The notes under the pieces were generated by a model. That model had not been told where the DNA came from. It was given only the letters and a program-made list of their open reading frames with translations, and searched no databases. The translations under genes and the position numbers were made by a program. 55,289 bases of DNA. It comes from Sandaracinus sp. Its GTDB lineage: Bacteria > Myxococcota_A > Polyangia > Polyangiales > Houyiibacteriaceae. Within the stretch, counting starts at the first letter, position 1; each line of letters starts with the position of its first letter. The stretch is from NCBI GenBank assembly GCA_002699025.1, contig PABA01000106.1:1-55289 (forward strand). The letters run 5' to 3'. Of the stretch, positions 27,599 to 36,607 are shown in pieces.

Positions 27599-27696
27599 AG
27601 CCGCATCTTTCCTGCTGTGGTGAAACGCGCGCAACACCAGTTCGGGGGAGGCATGGCGCTCGGCGAGGCGCCCGTGAGGCGCTCCGGGGCGGCGAT

Positions 27697-27722
27697 ACGG
27701 GGCGTCGACACGGGGCGTCGAC
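27697..27722. repeat. 13-bp direct repeat upstream of the histidine kinase
   Basis: ACGGGGCGTCGAC occurs twice in tandem and is followed by a partial third copy. It lies about 100 nt upstream of the kinase start. It could be an operator or a minor minisatellite. Confidence 0.6.
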
Positions 27723-27759
27723 ACGGGGCACGCTCGCCGAGCCTCGGCGACGGAAAGTG

Positions 27760-27791
27760 AAGGCCGCGCCCCGGGTGGGGAGCGCGGCCTT
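27760..27791 (-). terminator. Terminator-like hairpin at the end of the phaR-phasin-reductase transcript
   Basis: A perfect 10-bp stem (27760-27769 with 27782-27791, AAGGCCGCGC arm) lies 75 nt past the reductase stop. On the minus strand it is followed by CACTTTCC. A second 8-bp hairpin (27734-27750) lies just beyond. Confidence 0.55.
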
Positions 27792-27865
27792 CGGTGGGGT
27801 TGTGTTGGGGTGCCCGGCGCGGGGCGCCGAGCGTCCGGCCCGGGGTGAGAGCCGGAGGAAGGGAG

Positions 27866-28615
27866 TCAGCCCATGGCTCCGCCGCCGTCGACGTCGATCG
27901 TGCGCCCCGAGAAGTAGTCGCACTCGCAGACGAACTTCACGGCCTGCCAGATGTCCTCGGGCGTGCCGATGCGGCCGAGCGGGATGGAGGCGACGAGCGC
28001 GTCCCGGGCGCTCTGCTTCATGCCCTCGGTCATCGGGGTCTCGATCATGCCGGGGGCGACGGCGCCCACGCGGATGCCGTAGGGCGCGAGCTCGCGCATC
28101 CAGGTCGTCGTGTTCGCGGCGAGGGCGGCCTTGGCGGCGACGTAGTTCGTCTGCCCGCGGCTGCCGTGCCGGGCGATGCTCGAGATGTTCACGATCACGC
28201 CGGGCTTCGTCTCGCTCTCGATCATCTGCCCGGCGACCTCGCGCACCATCAGCGTCGCGCCGACCAGGTTCACGTCGAGCACCGAGGTGAGCTGCTCGAG
28301 CGGCATCTTCTTCAGCTCGCCGGTGCGGCGGCTCTTCTTCACCAGGAGCCCGTCCCGGATGATGCCCGCGTTGTTGATGAGGCCGTTCAGGCCGCCCATG
28401 GCCTCGGCGGCCCAGCCCACGAACGCCTGGCAGTCCTCCTCGGAGGACACGTCGAGCCGGCGGGTGTGGATGCCCTCCGGCAGCGCCGCGAGGCCCTCCT
28501 CGTTCACGTCGCCCACGGCCACCTCCGCGCCGGCCTCGTGCAGCCGCTTCGCGAAGTGCGCGCCCATGCCGGACGCGCCGCCCGTGACGATGATCTTCAG
28601 CTCCTCGAGTCTCAT
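27866..28615 (-). CDS. Short-chain dehydrogenase/reductase, possible 3-oxoacyl-CoA reductase of the PHA pathway
   Basis: A 249-residue classical SDR with the cofactor motif TGGASGMG (11-18), NNAG (81-84), the catalytic Ser145/146, Tyr158 and Lys162, and the usual C-terminal SGRTIDVDGG. An insert (VKKSRRTGELKKMP) after NNAGIIRDGL is typical of a subgroup of FabG-like enzymes. Its position 88 nt after a phasin-like gene and two genes from phaR suggests that it supplies (R)-3-hydroxyacyl-CoA for polymer synthesis, as PhaB does. No beta-ketothiolase is present in the window, so the precursor route is incomplete here. The cofactor (NADPH or NADH) is not clear: Asp36 at the end of beta-2 favours NAD(H). 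Confidence 0.87.
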   Translation of the reverse strand: MRLEELKIIVTGGASGMGAHFAKRLHEAGAEVAVGDVNEEGLAALPEGIHTRRLDVSSEEDCQAFVGWAAEAMGGLNGLINNAGIIRDGLLVKKSRRTGELKKMPLEQLTSVLDVNLVGATLMVREVAGQMIESETKPGVIVNISSIARHGSRGQTNYVAAKAALAANTTTWMRELAPYGIRVGAVAPGMIETPMTEGMKQSARDALVASIPLGRIGTPEDIWQAVKFVCECDYFSGRTIDVDGGGAMG

Positions 28616-28703
28616 CTCGCCTCCTCGTGCGGCCCCGTCCGCGCGGTGCGTCGCGCGCCGGGGCGGGTCCTCGCCGACCCCGAGGCCGGCGAGGAGGGGA
28701 TGC

Positions 28704-28982
28704 TCAGGCGCTCGGCGTGGCGGCGCTGACGGTCTCGAGGGCGATGCGGCGCCACTCGGCCTGCAGCTCGAGGCTGGCCTTCATGCTCTGCTTGGTGAGC
28801 TTGGCCATCTCGTCGACGGCGGCGGTCATGCGCTCCACGCCGTCCTTCTCGAGCTTCGCGAGCTGCTCCATCACCTCGCTCGCCTGCTTCACCTGCGCCT
28901 GCACGGCGTCGTTCCAGGCGGCGAAGGGGTTGGCCTGCGCGCCGAAGAGGTTGTGCATCTGCGAAAACGGTCCGGTCGTCAT
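28704..28982 (-). CDS. Phasin-like PHA granule-associated protein
   Basis: A small 92-residue protein with no signal peptide or Cys. It is a long amphipathic helix (VKQASEVMEQLAKLEKDGVE, MTAAVDEMAKLTKQSMKASL) after a short hydrophobic N-terminus (NLFGAQANPFAAW). This is the look of a phasin or another small granule-coating protein. The ribosome site AGGAG is 7 nt from the ATG. It has its own promoter (29039-29066) with a PhaR-type dyad upstream and lies directly behind phaR. The assignment rests on shape and context, since phasins are poorly conserved. Confidence 0.75.
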   Translation of the reverse strand: MTTGPFSQMHNLFGAQANPFAAWNDAVQAQVKQASEVMEQLAKLEKDGVERMTAAVDEMAKLTKQSMKASLELQAEWRRIALETVSAATPSA

Positions 28983-29038
28983 GTCGGTCTCCTGCTTTTC
29001 CTTGCGAGGCAGGGGTCATGGCGCCTCGCGACGGGCCG

Positions 29039-29066
29039 AAGATAAGCCGCCCCCCGGACCTGTCAA
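29039..29066 (-). promoter_or_regulatory. Sigma-70-type promoter of the phasin-like gene
   Basis: On the minus strand TTGACA (29066-29061) is followed after 16 nt by TATCTT (29044-29039). The predicted transcript start is about 50 nt before the ATG at 28982. The dyad at 29075-29089 ends 8 bp before the -35 box. Confidence 0.75.
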
Positions 29067-29074
29067 TCGAAAAA

Positions 29075-29089
29075 TGTTGCGCCGCACAA
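29075..29089. promoter_or_regulatory. Candidate PhaR operator at the phasin promoter
   Basis: TGTTGCGCCGCACAA is a near-palindrome. Its reverse complement matches the dyad at 29719-29733 in 13 of 15 positions, and it sits at the same 8-bp distance from a TTGACA box. PhaR repressors of other bacteria bind TGC/GCA-rich dyads at phaP and phaR promoters. Confidence 0.68.
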
Positions 29090-29091
29090 AA

Positions 29092-29661
29092 TCAGTCGTC
29101 GCCGTTCGTGGCCGGGCCCTTGCCCAGGGCCTCCTTCAGCGCCTCGAGCTCGGCCCGGAGCGCGGCCACGTCGCCGGCGCTCGCGGCCTCCTCCGGCGGC
29201 GGCTCGGGCGCGGCTCGGGGAGCCGGCTCGACGCCGGGCGGCTGCATGCCCGGCATGTTCCAGGGCCCGAAGCCGCTCATCATCCGGGCGAGCGCGTTGG
29301 TGGCCTGAAAGGGCGCGCCGGCGAAGGGGACGAAGGGGCTGAGCTGCGAGGCGCCGCGCTTCGCCGTCTGGTACACCTCGAGGGCCCAGGACATGTATTT
29401 TCCGAGGAATTCCGCGAGATCCTCCTCCTGCATGCGGATGAGCTGGGCGAGGAGGGGCGCCGGCAGGAGCTTCCCCGCGCCGCGGCTCTCGAGGATGATC
29501 TGGGCGAGCGTCTGCTGGGTCAGATCGTCGCCGCTCTTGGCGTCCACGACCCGCACGTCGAAGCCCTCGCGGACCCGCTCGGCGAGCTCGTCGAGCGTGA
29601 TGTAGCGGCTCTGGTCCGTGTCGTAGAGGCGCCGGTTGCTGTACTTCTTGACGACGATCAC
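29092..29661 (-). CDS. phaR: PhaR-type polyhydroxyalkanoate synthesis repressor
   Basis: A 189-residue protein with the PHA/PHB accumulation regulator DNA-binding domain at the very N-terminus: IVVKKYSNRRLYDTDQSRYI, then TLDELAERVREG and VVDAKSGDDLTQQTLAQIIL. A regulatory region follows (LLAQLIRMQEEDLAEFLGKYMSW). The C-terminus is Pro/Glu-rich with a short coiled coil. In known systems PhaR binds nascent polymer granules and is thereby released from the phasin promoter. The GTG at 29661 gives the family's usual start. A longer frame from 29748 would run through the dyad operator and is not credible. The gene is divergent from the PHA-envelope operon and is followed by the phasin-like and reductase genes. 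Confidence 0.92.
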   Translation of the reverse strand: MIVVKKYSNRRLYDTDQSRYITLDELAERVREGFDVRVVDAKSGDDLTQQTLAQIILESRGAGKLLPAPLLAQLIRMQEEDLAEFLGKYMSWALEVYQTAKRGASQLSPFVPFAGAPFQATNALARMMSGFGPWNMPGMQPPGVEPAPRAAPEPPPEEAASAGDVAALRAELEALKEALGKGPATNGDD

Positions 29662-29718
29662 CTGGTCCCCGTAGCGCAGGGCGAAGGGCGAGGGCAAGGC
29701 GGGCGGTGCGCTTTGTTG

Positions 29719-29733
29719 TTGTGCGGCGCACAA
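29719..29733. promoter_or_regulatory. Candidate PhaR operator between phaR and the PHA operon
   Basis: TTGTGCGGCGCACAA is a perfect 7-1-7 palindrome. It lies 58 bp upstream of the phaR GTG and 8 bp before the -35 box of the rightward promoter, so one site could control both directions. Confidence 0.72.
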
Positions 29734-29741
29734 AATCGCGC

Positions 29742-29770
29742 TTGACACCCCGCGGGCTGCCCGCTAGACC
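29742..29770 (+). promoter_or_regulatory. Promoter of the rightward PHA/envelope operon
   Basis: TTGACA (29742-29747), a 17-nt spacer and TAGACC (29765-29770). The -35 box is perfect and the -10 box partial. Transcription should begin near 29777, leaving a leader of about 128 nt before the first gene at 29905. Confidence 0.68.
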
Positions 29771-29807
29771 ATCGGCCGGCCGGGATGCGGCGATGCAGCA
29801 GGGTTTC

Positions 29808-29822
29808 TGTTGCGACGCAGCA
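29808..29822. promoter_or_regulatory. Third, weaker PhaR-type dyad in the operon leader
   Basis: TGTTGCGACGCAGCA matches the phasin operator in 12 of 15 positions and is itself nearly palindromic. It lies about 30-45 nt into the predicted leader, where a bound repressor could act as a roadblock or help looping. Confidence 0.4.
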
Positions 29823-29904
29823 CCCGGCCCGCCGGGGCCAGGCTCCGGTCCGGGGTGAACGAGAACGACCCGCGGGGTGGGCCCGGCGGGACGGGGGTTG
29901 CCGA

Positions 29905-30891
29905 ATGCGGGGTTTCCAGAGCGGAGTGAGCGCAGCCGTGCTGCTGGTCGGCCTGATGGGCTGTGTGGTCGGCGGCTGCGCGGCCAGCGGCGGAGCGGAG
30001 TGCAGCGTGGGCGCCGACTGCGCCTCGGGCGTCTGCCAGTCCAACGGCCGCTGCCTCCCGCTCGCGGAGGACGGAGGCCTGCCTCCGGCCGACGGGGCGC
30101 CGAGCGGGGACGCCGCCTCGGAAGACGCCGCGACACCCGACGCCGGCCCGGCGAGCGACGCCGGCGCACGCGACGCGGGGGGCGCGGGCTGCGTGCCGAA
30201 CGGGGACGGCGTGATCCGCCGCGAGGAGGTGCCGCTCATGGCCGGCCTCCGGGCGACCTTCCGGGTGGCGACGGACGTCACGGTCGACATGGCGGGCGAG
30301 GTGCTCCCCGACGGGCGGCGCCGCTGGGACCTCTCCGGACCGCTCGAGGGGGATCGCGACGTGCTCGTCGACCTTCGCGACCCGGCCGGCGCCTGGTACG
30401 CCGAGGACTTCCCGGAGGCGACCTACGTCACCGAGCTGAGCGCGACGGAGGAGCTGCTCGGCGTCTTCCAGGTCGGCGGCTCGGCCCTGCGCCTGCTCGG
30501 CGTGGTCTCCCCGGACGACGGCTTCACGCGGACGCGGCTCGAGAACGACCCGGCGGTCGACGTGCTCGCCTTCCCCTTGGAGGTGGGCGAGCGCTGGACC
30601 AGCGAGCCGAGCGTCAGCGGCCTCGCCCTCGGCGCCATCACCGCCTACTCCGAGGACTACGTCTCGGAGGTCGACGCGGCCGGCGAGCTCGTCACCCCCT
30701 TCGGCACCACCTTCGAGGTGCTCCGCGTGCGCACGGAGCTCGAGCGCACGGTGGGCCTGCTGACGACGACGGTCCGCACCTTCGCCTTCGTGAGCGAGTG
30801 CTTCGGCACGGTCGCCACGGTCACCAGCGAGGACGACGAGGACCAGGTCGAGTTCTCGCGCGCCGCCGAGGTCCGGAGGCTCGCCCCATGA
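29905..30891 (+). CDS. Lipoprotein of unknown function, first gene of the PHA/envelope operon
   Basis: A 328-residue lipoprotein: signal MRGFQSGVSAAVLLVGLMGC with a lipobox Cys20 or Cys25. A short Cys-rich segment follows (CSVGADCASGVCQSNGRC), then an Asp/Ala/Gly linker with DAG motifs, then an all-beta domain of about 230 residues. That domain starts GCVPNGDGVIRREEVP and ends with CFGTVATV and AAEVRRLAP. It is a paralogue of the lipoprotein at 33568, sharing the CVPNxDGxIxxEE start and the ECFGxVAxxT end. I do not recognise the domain. An EF-hand-like NGDGVIRREE sequence opens it. The ATG at 29905 is followed by a normal signal peptide. The stop overlaps the next start (ATGA). Confidence 0.85.
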   Translation: MRGFQSGVSAAVLLVGLMGCVVGGCAASGGAECSVGADCASGVCQSNGRCLPLAEDGGLPPADGAPSGDAASEDAATPDAGPASDAGARDAGGAGCVPNGDGVIRREEVPLMAGLRATFRVATDVTVDMAGEVLPDGRRRWDLSGPLEGDRDVLVDLRDPAGAWYAEDFPEATYVTELSATEELLGVFQVGGSALRLLGVVSPDDGFTRTRLENDPAVDVLAFPLEVGERWTSEPSVSGLALGAITAYSEDYVSEVDAAGELVTPFGTTFEVLRVRTELERTVGLLTTTVRTFAFVSECFGTVATVTSEDDEDQVEFSRAAEVRRLAP

Positions 30892-31943
30892 ACCGCCGCG
30901 TCCCCATCGCGGCGCCGCTCGCGCTCGCGTGTCTCCTCGGCGGCTGCCTGAGCTGGCATGCGGGCGCGCCCGCCGAGCCGCCGGAGGAGGGCGCCTTCGC
31001 CACGCTCCGCGGCACGCGCGTGCACTTCGTGGACGAGGGCGAGCCGGGCCAGCCGGCGGTCGTGCTCGTGCACGGCTTCGCCAGCAGCGTGGGGGTCTGG
31101 GCGGGGCTCCGGCCGGCGCTCCGGGAGGCCGGCTACCGCGTGCTCGCCCTCGACCTGAAGGGCTTCGGACACACGGGCCGGCCGGCGCCGGAGGGCGAGC
31201 GGGACTACTCGCCGGCGGAGCAGGCGCGCATCGTGCGCGCGCTGATGGACGCGCGCGGCGTGCACCGGGCGGCCGTGGTCGCGCACTCCTACGGCTCGAG
31301 CGTCGCGCTCCGCCTGGCCCTCGACGCGCCGGAGCGGGTCAGCCACATCGCCCTCTACGACGCCTGGGTCTACGCGGACCAGCTGCCCACGTCCTTCCAC
31401 TGGGCGCGCGCGGGGGGCGTCGGCGAGCTGATCTTCGCGGCCTTCTACCAGGAGCGCTCCGAGGACAAGATCGCCAACGCCTTCTACGACCCGGAGGTCA
31501 TCCCCCAGGCGCTCGTCGACACGGTCGAGGAGCAGGTCTCGCGACCCGGCACGCGGGCGGCCGCCCTCGCCGCCGTGCGCGCCATGCGCTACGAGGCGCA
31601 GGAGGCGCGCTACGGGGAGGTCGAGGCGCCGACGCTGCTCCTCTGGGGGCGCGAGGACTCGGTCACGACCCTCGACTTCGGCGAGCGGCTCTACACCGAG
31701 CTGCCGAACGCCGAGCTGAAGGTCTACCCGCGCTGCGGTCACTTCCCGATGATCGAGGCGCGCCGGCCGAGCACCCGCGATCTGCTCGCCTTCCTCGCGG
31801 CCCATGGCCGGCAGCCGGCGCCCGCCTCGCCCACCGCCGCCGAGCGCGCGCCGTCCCTCCCGCCCGAGGGCGCGCCGGGCGCCGCCGACGGGGCCGTCGA
31901 CGCCGCCGACGCCGACGCCGCTGCCGAGGAGCCCGACGCATGA
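30888..31943 (+). CDS. Lipoprotein alpha/beta hydrolase
   Basis: A 351-residue lipoprotein (lipobox LLGGC, Cys20) with a complete alpha/beta hydrolase domain: VLVHGFASS oxyanion region, nucleophile Ser in VVAHSYGSS, acidic residue in LLWGREDSVT, and His in CGHFPMIE. The last 45 residues are Ala/Asp/Glu-rich and disordered. The nearest relatives in pattern are esterases/lipases of the haloalkane-dehalogenase-like group. Anchored outside the cytoplasm and encoded in a PHA operon, it may cleave esters such as extracellular hydroxyalkanoate oligomers, which is inference. Starts and stops overlap by 4 nt with both neighbours. Confidence 0.88.
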   Translation: MNRRVPIAAPLALACLLGGCLSWHAGAPAEPPEEGAFATLRGTRVHFVDEGEPGQPAVVLVHGFASSVGVWAGLRPALREAGYRVLALDLKGFGHTGRPAPEGERDYSPAEQARIVRALMDARGVHRAAVVAHSYGSSVALRLALDAPERVSHIALYDAWVYADQLPTSFHWARAGGVGELIFAAFYQERSEDKIANAFYDPEVIPQALVDTVEEQVSRPGTRAAALAAVRAMRYEAQEARYGEVEAPTLLLWGREDSVTTLDFGERLYTELPNAELKVYPRCGHFPMIEARRPSTRDLLAFLAAHGRQPAPASPTAAERAPSLPPEGAPGAADGAVDAADADAAAEEPDA

Positions 31944-33559
31944 GCCGCGCGCTGCCCATCGCGGCCCTGTCGTTCGCGGCCCTCTCGCTCGCGGCCCTCG
32001 CCGCGCCGCCCCGCGCCGCCGCCTCCGGCTTCACGGACATCGGCCAGGACATCGAGTCCGAGGGCGAGACCGTCGTGCGCCTCCACGGCGCGCTCCGCAC
32101 CCGCTTCGAGCTCCTCTACAACCTCGACCTCGACCGCGGCCTGAGCCCCGACGGCGCGCCCCTCTTCCCGGTCCCCCTCTCGGACCCGAGCGCGCAGCTC
32201 CTCACGCACGCCGACATGCGCCTGCGCACGGACCTCGCCCTCTACGTCCCCTCGGCGTCGATGGCGATCAAGCTCCGCATCGACACGCTCGACAACCTCA
32301 GCCTCGGCAGCCAGCCGGACGGCGTCCCCTCGGTCGCCGTGAGCCAGCGCCCCGCCGAGACGCCCTTCGTGATCCGCCGCGCCTACGGGGAGGTGCTCAC
32401 CCCCTTCGGCCTGCTCGCGGTCGGGCGCATGGGCAACGAGTGGGGCCTCGGCATGCTCGCGAACGGGGGCGACTGCGCCGACTGCGACTCGGGGGACGCC
32501 GCCGATCGGATCCTCTTCTCGACGCCCGTGCTCGGCCACGTCTGGGCCTTCGCCTTCGATCTCACGGCCACCGGCCCCTACGTGCCGCGGAACGCGCCGA
32601 ACCGCGGGATCGACCTCGACCCCTGGGACGACGTGCGCACCTTCACGGCCGCCGTGCTCGACTTCCACACGGACGTCGCCCGGCGGCGCCGCGCGCGGGC
32701 AGGGCGCATCAGCTTCGAGTACGGCGCCTACGTCTCGCACCGCTGGCAGAACGGCGACGTGCCCGCGCACTACCTCCCGGCGGCCCAGCCCGTGGGCATC
32801 ACGCGCGCGCAGAGCGTCGGGCGCGACTTCCGGGCCACGGCCGTGGACGCCTGGGCGCGGCTCACCCTCCCGGCCGGGCGCGTGGAGCTCGAGGCGGCCT
32901 ACCTCACGGCGCGCATCGGCCAGCCGAGCCTGATCCCCGGCGTGGAGCTGGACGACGCGCTCACGTCGCGGCAGGTCGGCGCCGCCCTCGAGACCGAGTT
33001 CGGGCCGGACCACGCCCTCGGGACGGGGCGCTGGGCGGCGGGCCTCGACGCGGGCTTCGCGAGCGGCGACCCGGCGCCGGGCTTCGGCGCGCTCCTCGGC
33101 GCGAACGACCGGGGCCCGAACGCGCCGCCGGCGCAGCCCGGCGACCTCGATGGTCCGCAGGCGGCGCCGCCCTTCGACACCACCGTCGACAACTTCCGCT
33201 TCCACCCGGACTACCGCATCGACCGGATCCTCTTCCGCGAGATCGTCGGCACGGTCACGGACGCCATCTACCTCCGCCCCCACGCCCGCGTCACCCTCGC
33301 CCAGGTCGGCCCCGGGCGCCTCGACGCCTCGCTCGCCGTCATCGCGAGCTGGGCCGCCGAGCCCTCGTCGACGCCGAACGGCGAGCGCACGCTCGGCCTC
33401 GAGCTCGACCCGACGCTCGCCTACGTCACCCGCGACGGCTTCCTCTTCGCCGCCGAGTACGCCTTCTTCCTGCCCGGCGCCGCCTTCGACAACGCGGCCG
33501 CCGGCCTCTCCGCCAAGCCGGCCCAGCTCATGCGCTTCCGGCTGGGGTTCATGTACTGA
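31940..33559 (+). CDS. Outer-membrane beta-barrel protein (TIGR04551-like)
   Basis: A 539-residue exported protein with a signal peptide ending near AAASG. It consists of amphipathic beta-strands ending in an aromatic C-terminal strand (MRFRLGFMY), which is a typical outer-membrane insertion signal. The segment HGALRTRFELLYNLDLDRGL, the following PDGAPLFPVPL, and RIDTLDNLSLGSQPDG are what I recall of the myxobacterial TIGR04551 family, whose function is unknown. CADCDSG in a loop might form a disulphide. In this operon it could be a channel for hydrophobic acids or oligomers used for PHA synthesis, but nothing in the sequence proves a substrate. Translation is coupled to the hydrolase gene. 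Confidence 0.85.
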   Translation: MSRALPIAALSFAALSLAALAAPPRAAASGFTDIGQDIESEGETVVRLHGALRTRFELLYNLDLDRGLSPDGAPLFPVPLSDPSAQLLTHADMRLRTDLALYVPSASMAIKLRIDTLDNLSLGSQPDGVPSVAVSQRPAETPFVIRRAYGEVLTPFGLLAVGRMGNEWGLGMLANGGDCADCDSGDAADRILFSTPVLGHVWAFAFDLTATGPYVPRNAPNRGIDLDPWDDVRTFTAAVLDFHTDVARRRRARAGRISFEYGAYVSHRWQNGDVPAHYLPAAQPVGITRAQSVGRDFRATAVDAWARLTLPAGRVELEAAYLTARIGQPSLIPGVELDDALTSRQVGAALETEFGPDHALGTGRWAAGLDAGFASGDPAPGFGALLGANDRGPNAPPAQPGDLDGPQAAPPFDTTVDNFRFHPDYRIDRILFREIVGTVTDAIYLRPHARVTLAQVGPGRLDASLAVIASWAAEPSSTPNGERTLGLELDPTLAYVTRDGFLFAAEYAFFLPGAAFDNAAAGLSAKPAQLMRFRLGFMY

Positions 33560-33567
33560 GGATCGAG

Positions 33568-34545
33568 ATGGACCACGTCCCGTGCCCATGCCCGTGCCCA
33601 TGCCCGTGCCCGCAGAGCGGGGAGGCGGCCGGGCGTGTCTCGAGCTCCCCTTGGGCGCCCGGGGGCGTCTCGCCTTCGAAGGACGGTCTCGCTGCCCCCT
33701 CGAAGCTTCCGGCTGGGGCATGGGGCTTCGTCGCCGCGTTGCTGCTCCTCGCGGCCTGCTCCGAGAACCAGACCTTCCCCATGCGCGAGCCCTACCGCCC
33801 CGGCGACCCGGGCCCGCTCGACTGCGTGCCCAACCTCGACGGGCGCATCGACTCCGAGGAGCTCGCCCCCGCGCTCGGCGTCCCCGTCTCCCTCCTCGTG
33901 AACCCGGTCGGCACCACCCGCGAGGTCGACCTCGTCGGCCAGGTGATCGACGAGCGCCGCGTCTGGGACCAGGGCGCCGACTACGCCGACGACCAGCTCG
34001 CGCGCATCGAGGCGAGCGAGCTCGAGGGCTGGTGGTTCGCCGACCGCTTCCCCGGCGCCGAGTTCGTCGCGCCCCTCGACCCGGCCGGCCAGAGCGTCGG
34101 CGTCTACGTGCACGACGAGGCCGCCCTCTTCCTCCTCGGCGTCGCCTCCGCCAGCGAGGACCCGCCCGAGGGTCGGACGCTCCTCGTCTACGACGACCCG
34201 ATCGCCCTCTACCGCTTCCCCATGGAGCCGGGCGCGAGCCACGTGAGCGCGAGCGACATCCGCGACGGCGTCCTCCGCGGCCTCCCCTACGCCGGCCGCG
34301 ACGTCTACGAGGTCCAGGTCGTCAGCGCCGGGCGCCTCGAGCTCCCCGACCTCAGCTTCACGCAGGCGATGCGCGTCGACGTCCGCACGACCGTCTCGCC
34401 CGCCGCCGGCGCCCCCGTGGTGCAGCGCCAGTCGAGCTTCCTCTTCGAGTGCTTCGGCGAGGTCGCCCGCGCCACGGCCCCCATGGGCACCGACACCTTG
34501 GATTTCACGACCGCCGCCGAGCTGCGGCGTTTCTCTCTGGAGTGA
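33568..34545 (+). CDS. Lipoprotein of unknown function, paralogue of the operon's first gene, with a repeat-derived N-terminus
   Basis: A 325-residue protein. Its domain (about residues 88-325) matches the lipoprotein at 29905: DCVPNLDGRIDSEELAP at the start, FLFECFGEVARATAP and AAELRRFSLE at the end. A lipobox follows a hydrophobic run (WGFVAALLLLAAC), but about 50 residues precede it. These include PCPCPCPCPCP encoded by CCCGTG/CCCATG hexamers and a Ser/Pro/Gly stretch. No in-frame ATG or GTG lies between, and a good ribosome site (AGGATCGAG) precedes the ATG at 33568. The N-region thus seems to have been enlarged by repeat DNA. Whether export still works is open. It lies 8 nt after the barrel gene and 4 nt before the PhaE-like gene. 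Confidence 0.82.
   Translation: MDHVPCPCPCPCPCPQSGEAAGRVSSSPWAPGGVSPSKDGLAAPSKLPAGAWGFVAALLLLAACSENQTFPMREPYRPGDPGPLDCVPNLDGRIDSEELAPALGVPVSLLVNPVGTTREVDLVGQVIDERRVWDQGADYADDQLARIEASELEGWWFADRFPGAEFVAPLDPAGQSVGVYVHDEAALFLLGVASASEDPPEGRTLLVYDDPIALYRFPMEPGASHVSASDIRDGVLRGLPYAGRDVYEVQVVSAGRLELPDLSFTQAMRVDVRTTVSPAAGAPVVQRQSSFLFECFGEVARATAPMGTDTLDFTTAAELRRFSLE
33579..33608. repeat. CCCGTG/CCCATG hexamer repeat inside a lipoprotein gene
   Basis: Five alternating hexamers, in frame, encode Pro-Cys repeats. The same hexamer family opens both copies of the dispersed repeat (2681-2716 and from 54652). The length is a multiple of three, so copy changes would not shift the frame. Confidence 0.85.
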
Positions 34546-34549
34546 GCCG

Positions 34550-34863
34550 ATGTTCGAAGAAGGATGGAAAGTCTGGAAGAGGGGCTACGACGCCTGGGAG
34601 GCCCAGGCGAACCAGGTCTTCGAGGCCTGGCTGAAGAGCCCGCTGATGCTGACCCCCGCCGGCGCGATGATGAGCGCCTGGCTGAAGGCGCGCGCCCAGC
34701 GCGAGAAGGCCATGGGCGTCTGGTGGTCCTCGATGGGCCTGCCGACCCGCGCGGATCAGGACCGCACGCTCCACGCGCTGAACGACCTGCAGAGCCGCCT
34801 CATCGACCTCGAGGATCAGCTCCACGATCTGCGCGCCGAGCAGCCGCCGAAGGGGGGCCGCTG

Positions 34864-34864
<1 letters not shown>
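34550..34864 (+). CDS. Small PhaE-like subunit of the class III PHA synthase
   Basis: A 104-residue soluble protein. It is Trp-rich at the start ([20 protein letters not shown]), followed by a hydrophobic middle ([16 protein letters not shown]) and a C-terminal coiled coil ([32 protein letters not shown]). The coiled coil resembles the end of PhaE, where LPTRxDxD precedes a coiled coil that contacts PhaC. PhaE proteins are usually over 300 residues, so this would be a minimal form. It is separated from phaC by the acyl-CoA ligase gene, and its stop overlaps the ligase start. The ribosome site GGAGTGA is 4-5 nt from the ATG. The assignment is by motif and context. Confidence 0.72.
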
Positions 34865-36588
<1,724 letters not shown>

Positions 36589-36607
36589 GGCGGATGCGGA
36601 CGGAACG

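Noticed and set aside
29662-29748. N-terminal extension of PhaR to the ATG at 29748
   Set aside because: It would translate the palindromic operator into protein. The family starts immediately before IVVKKYSNRRLYDT.
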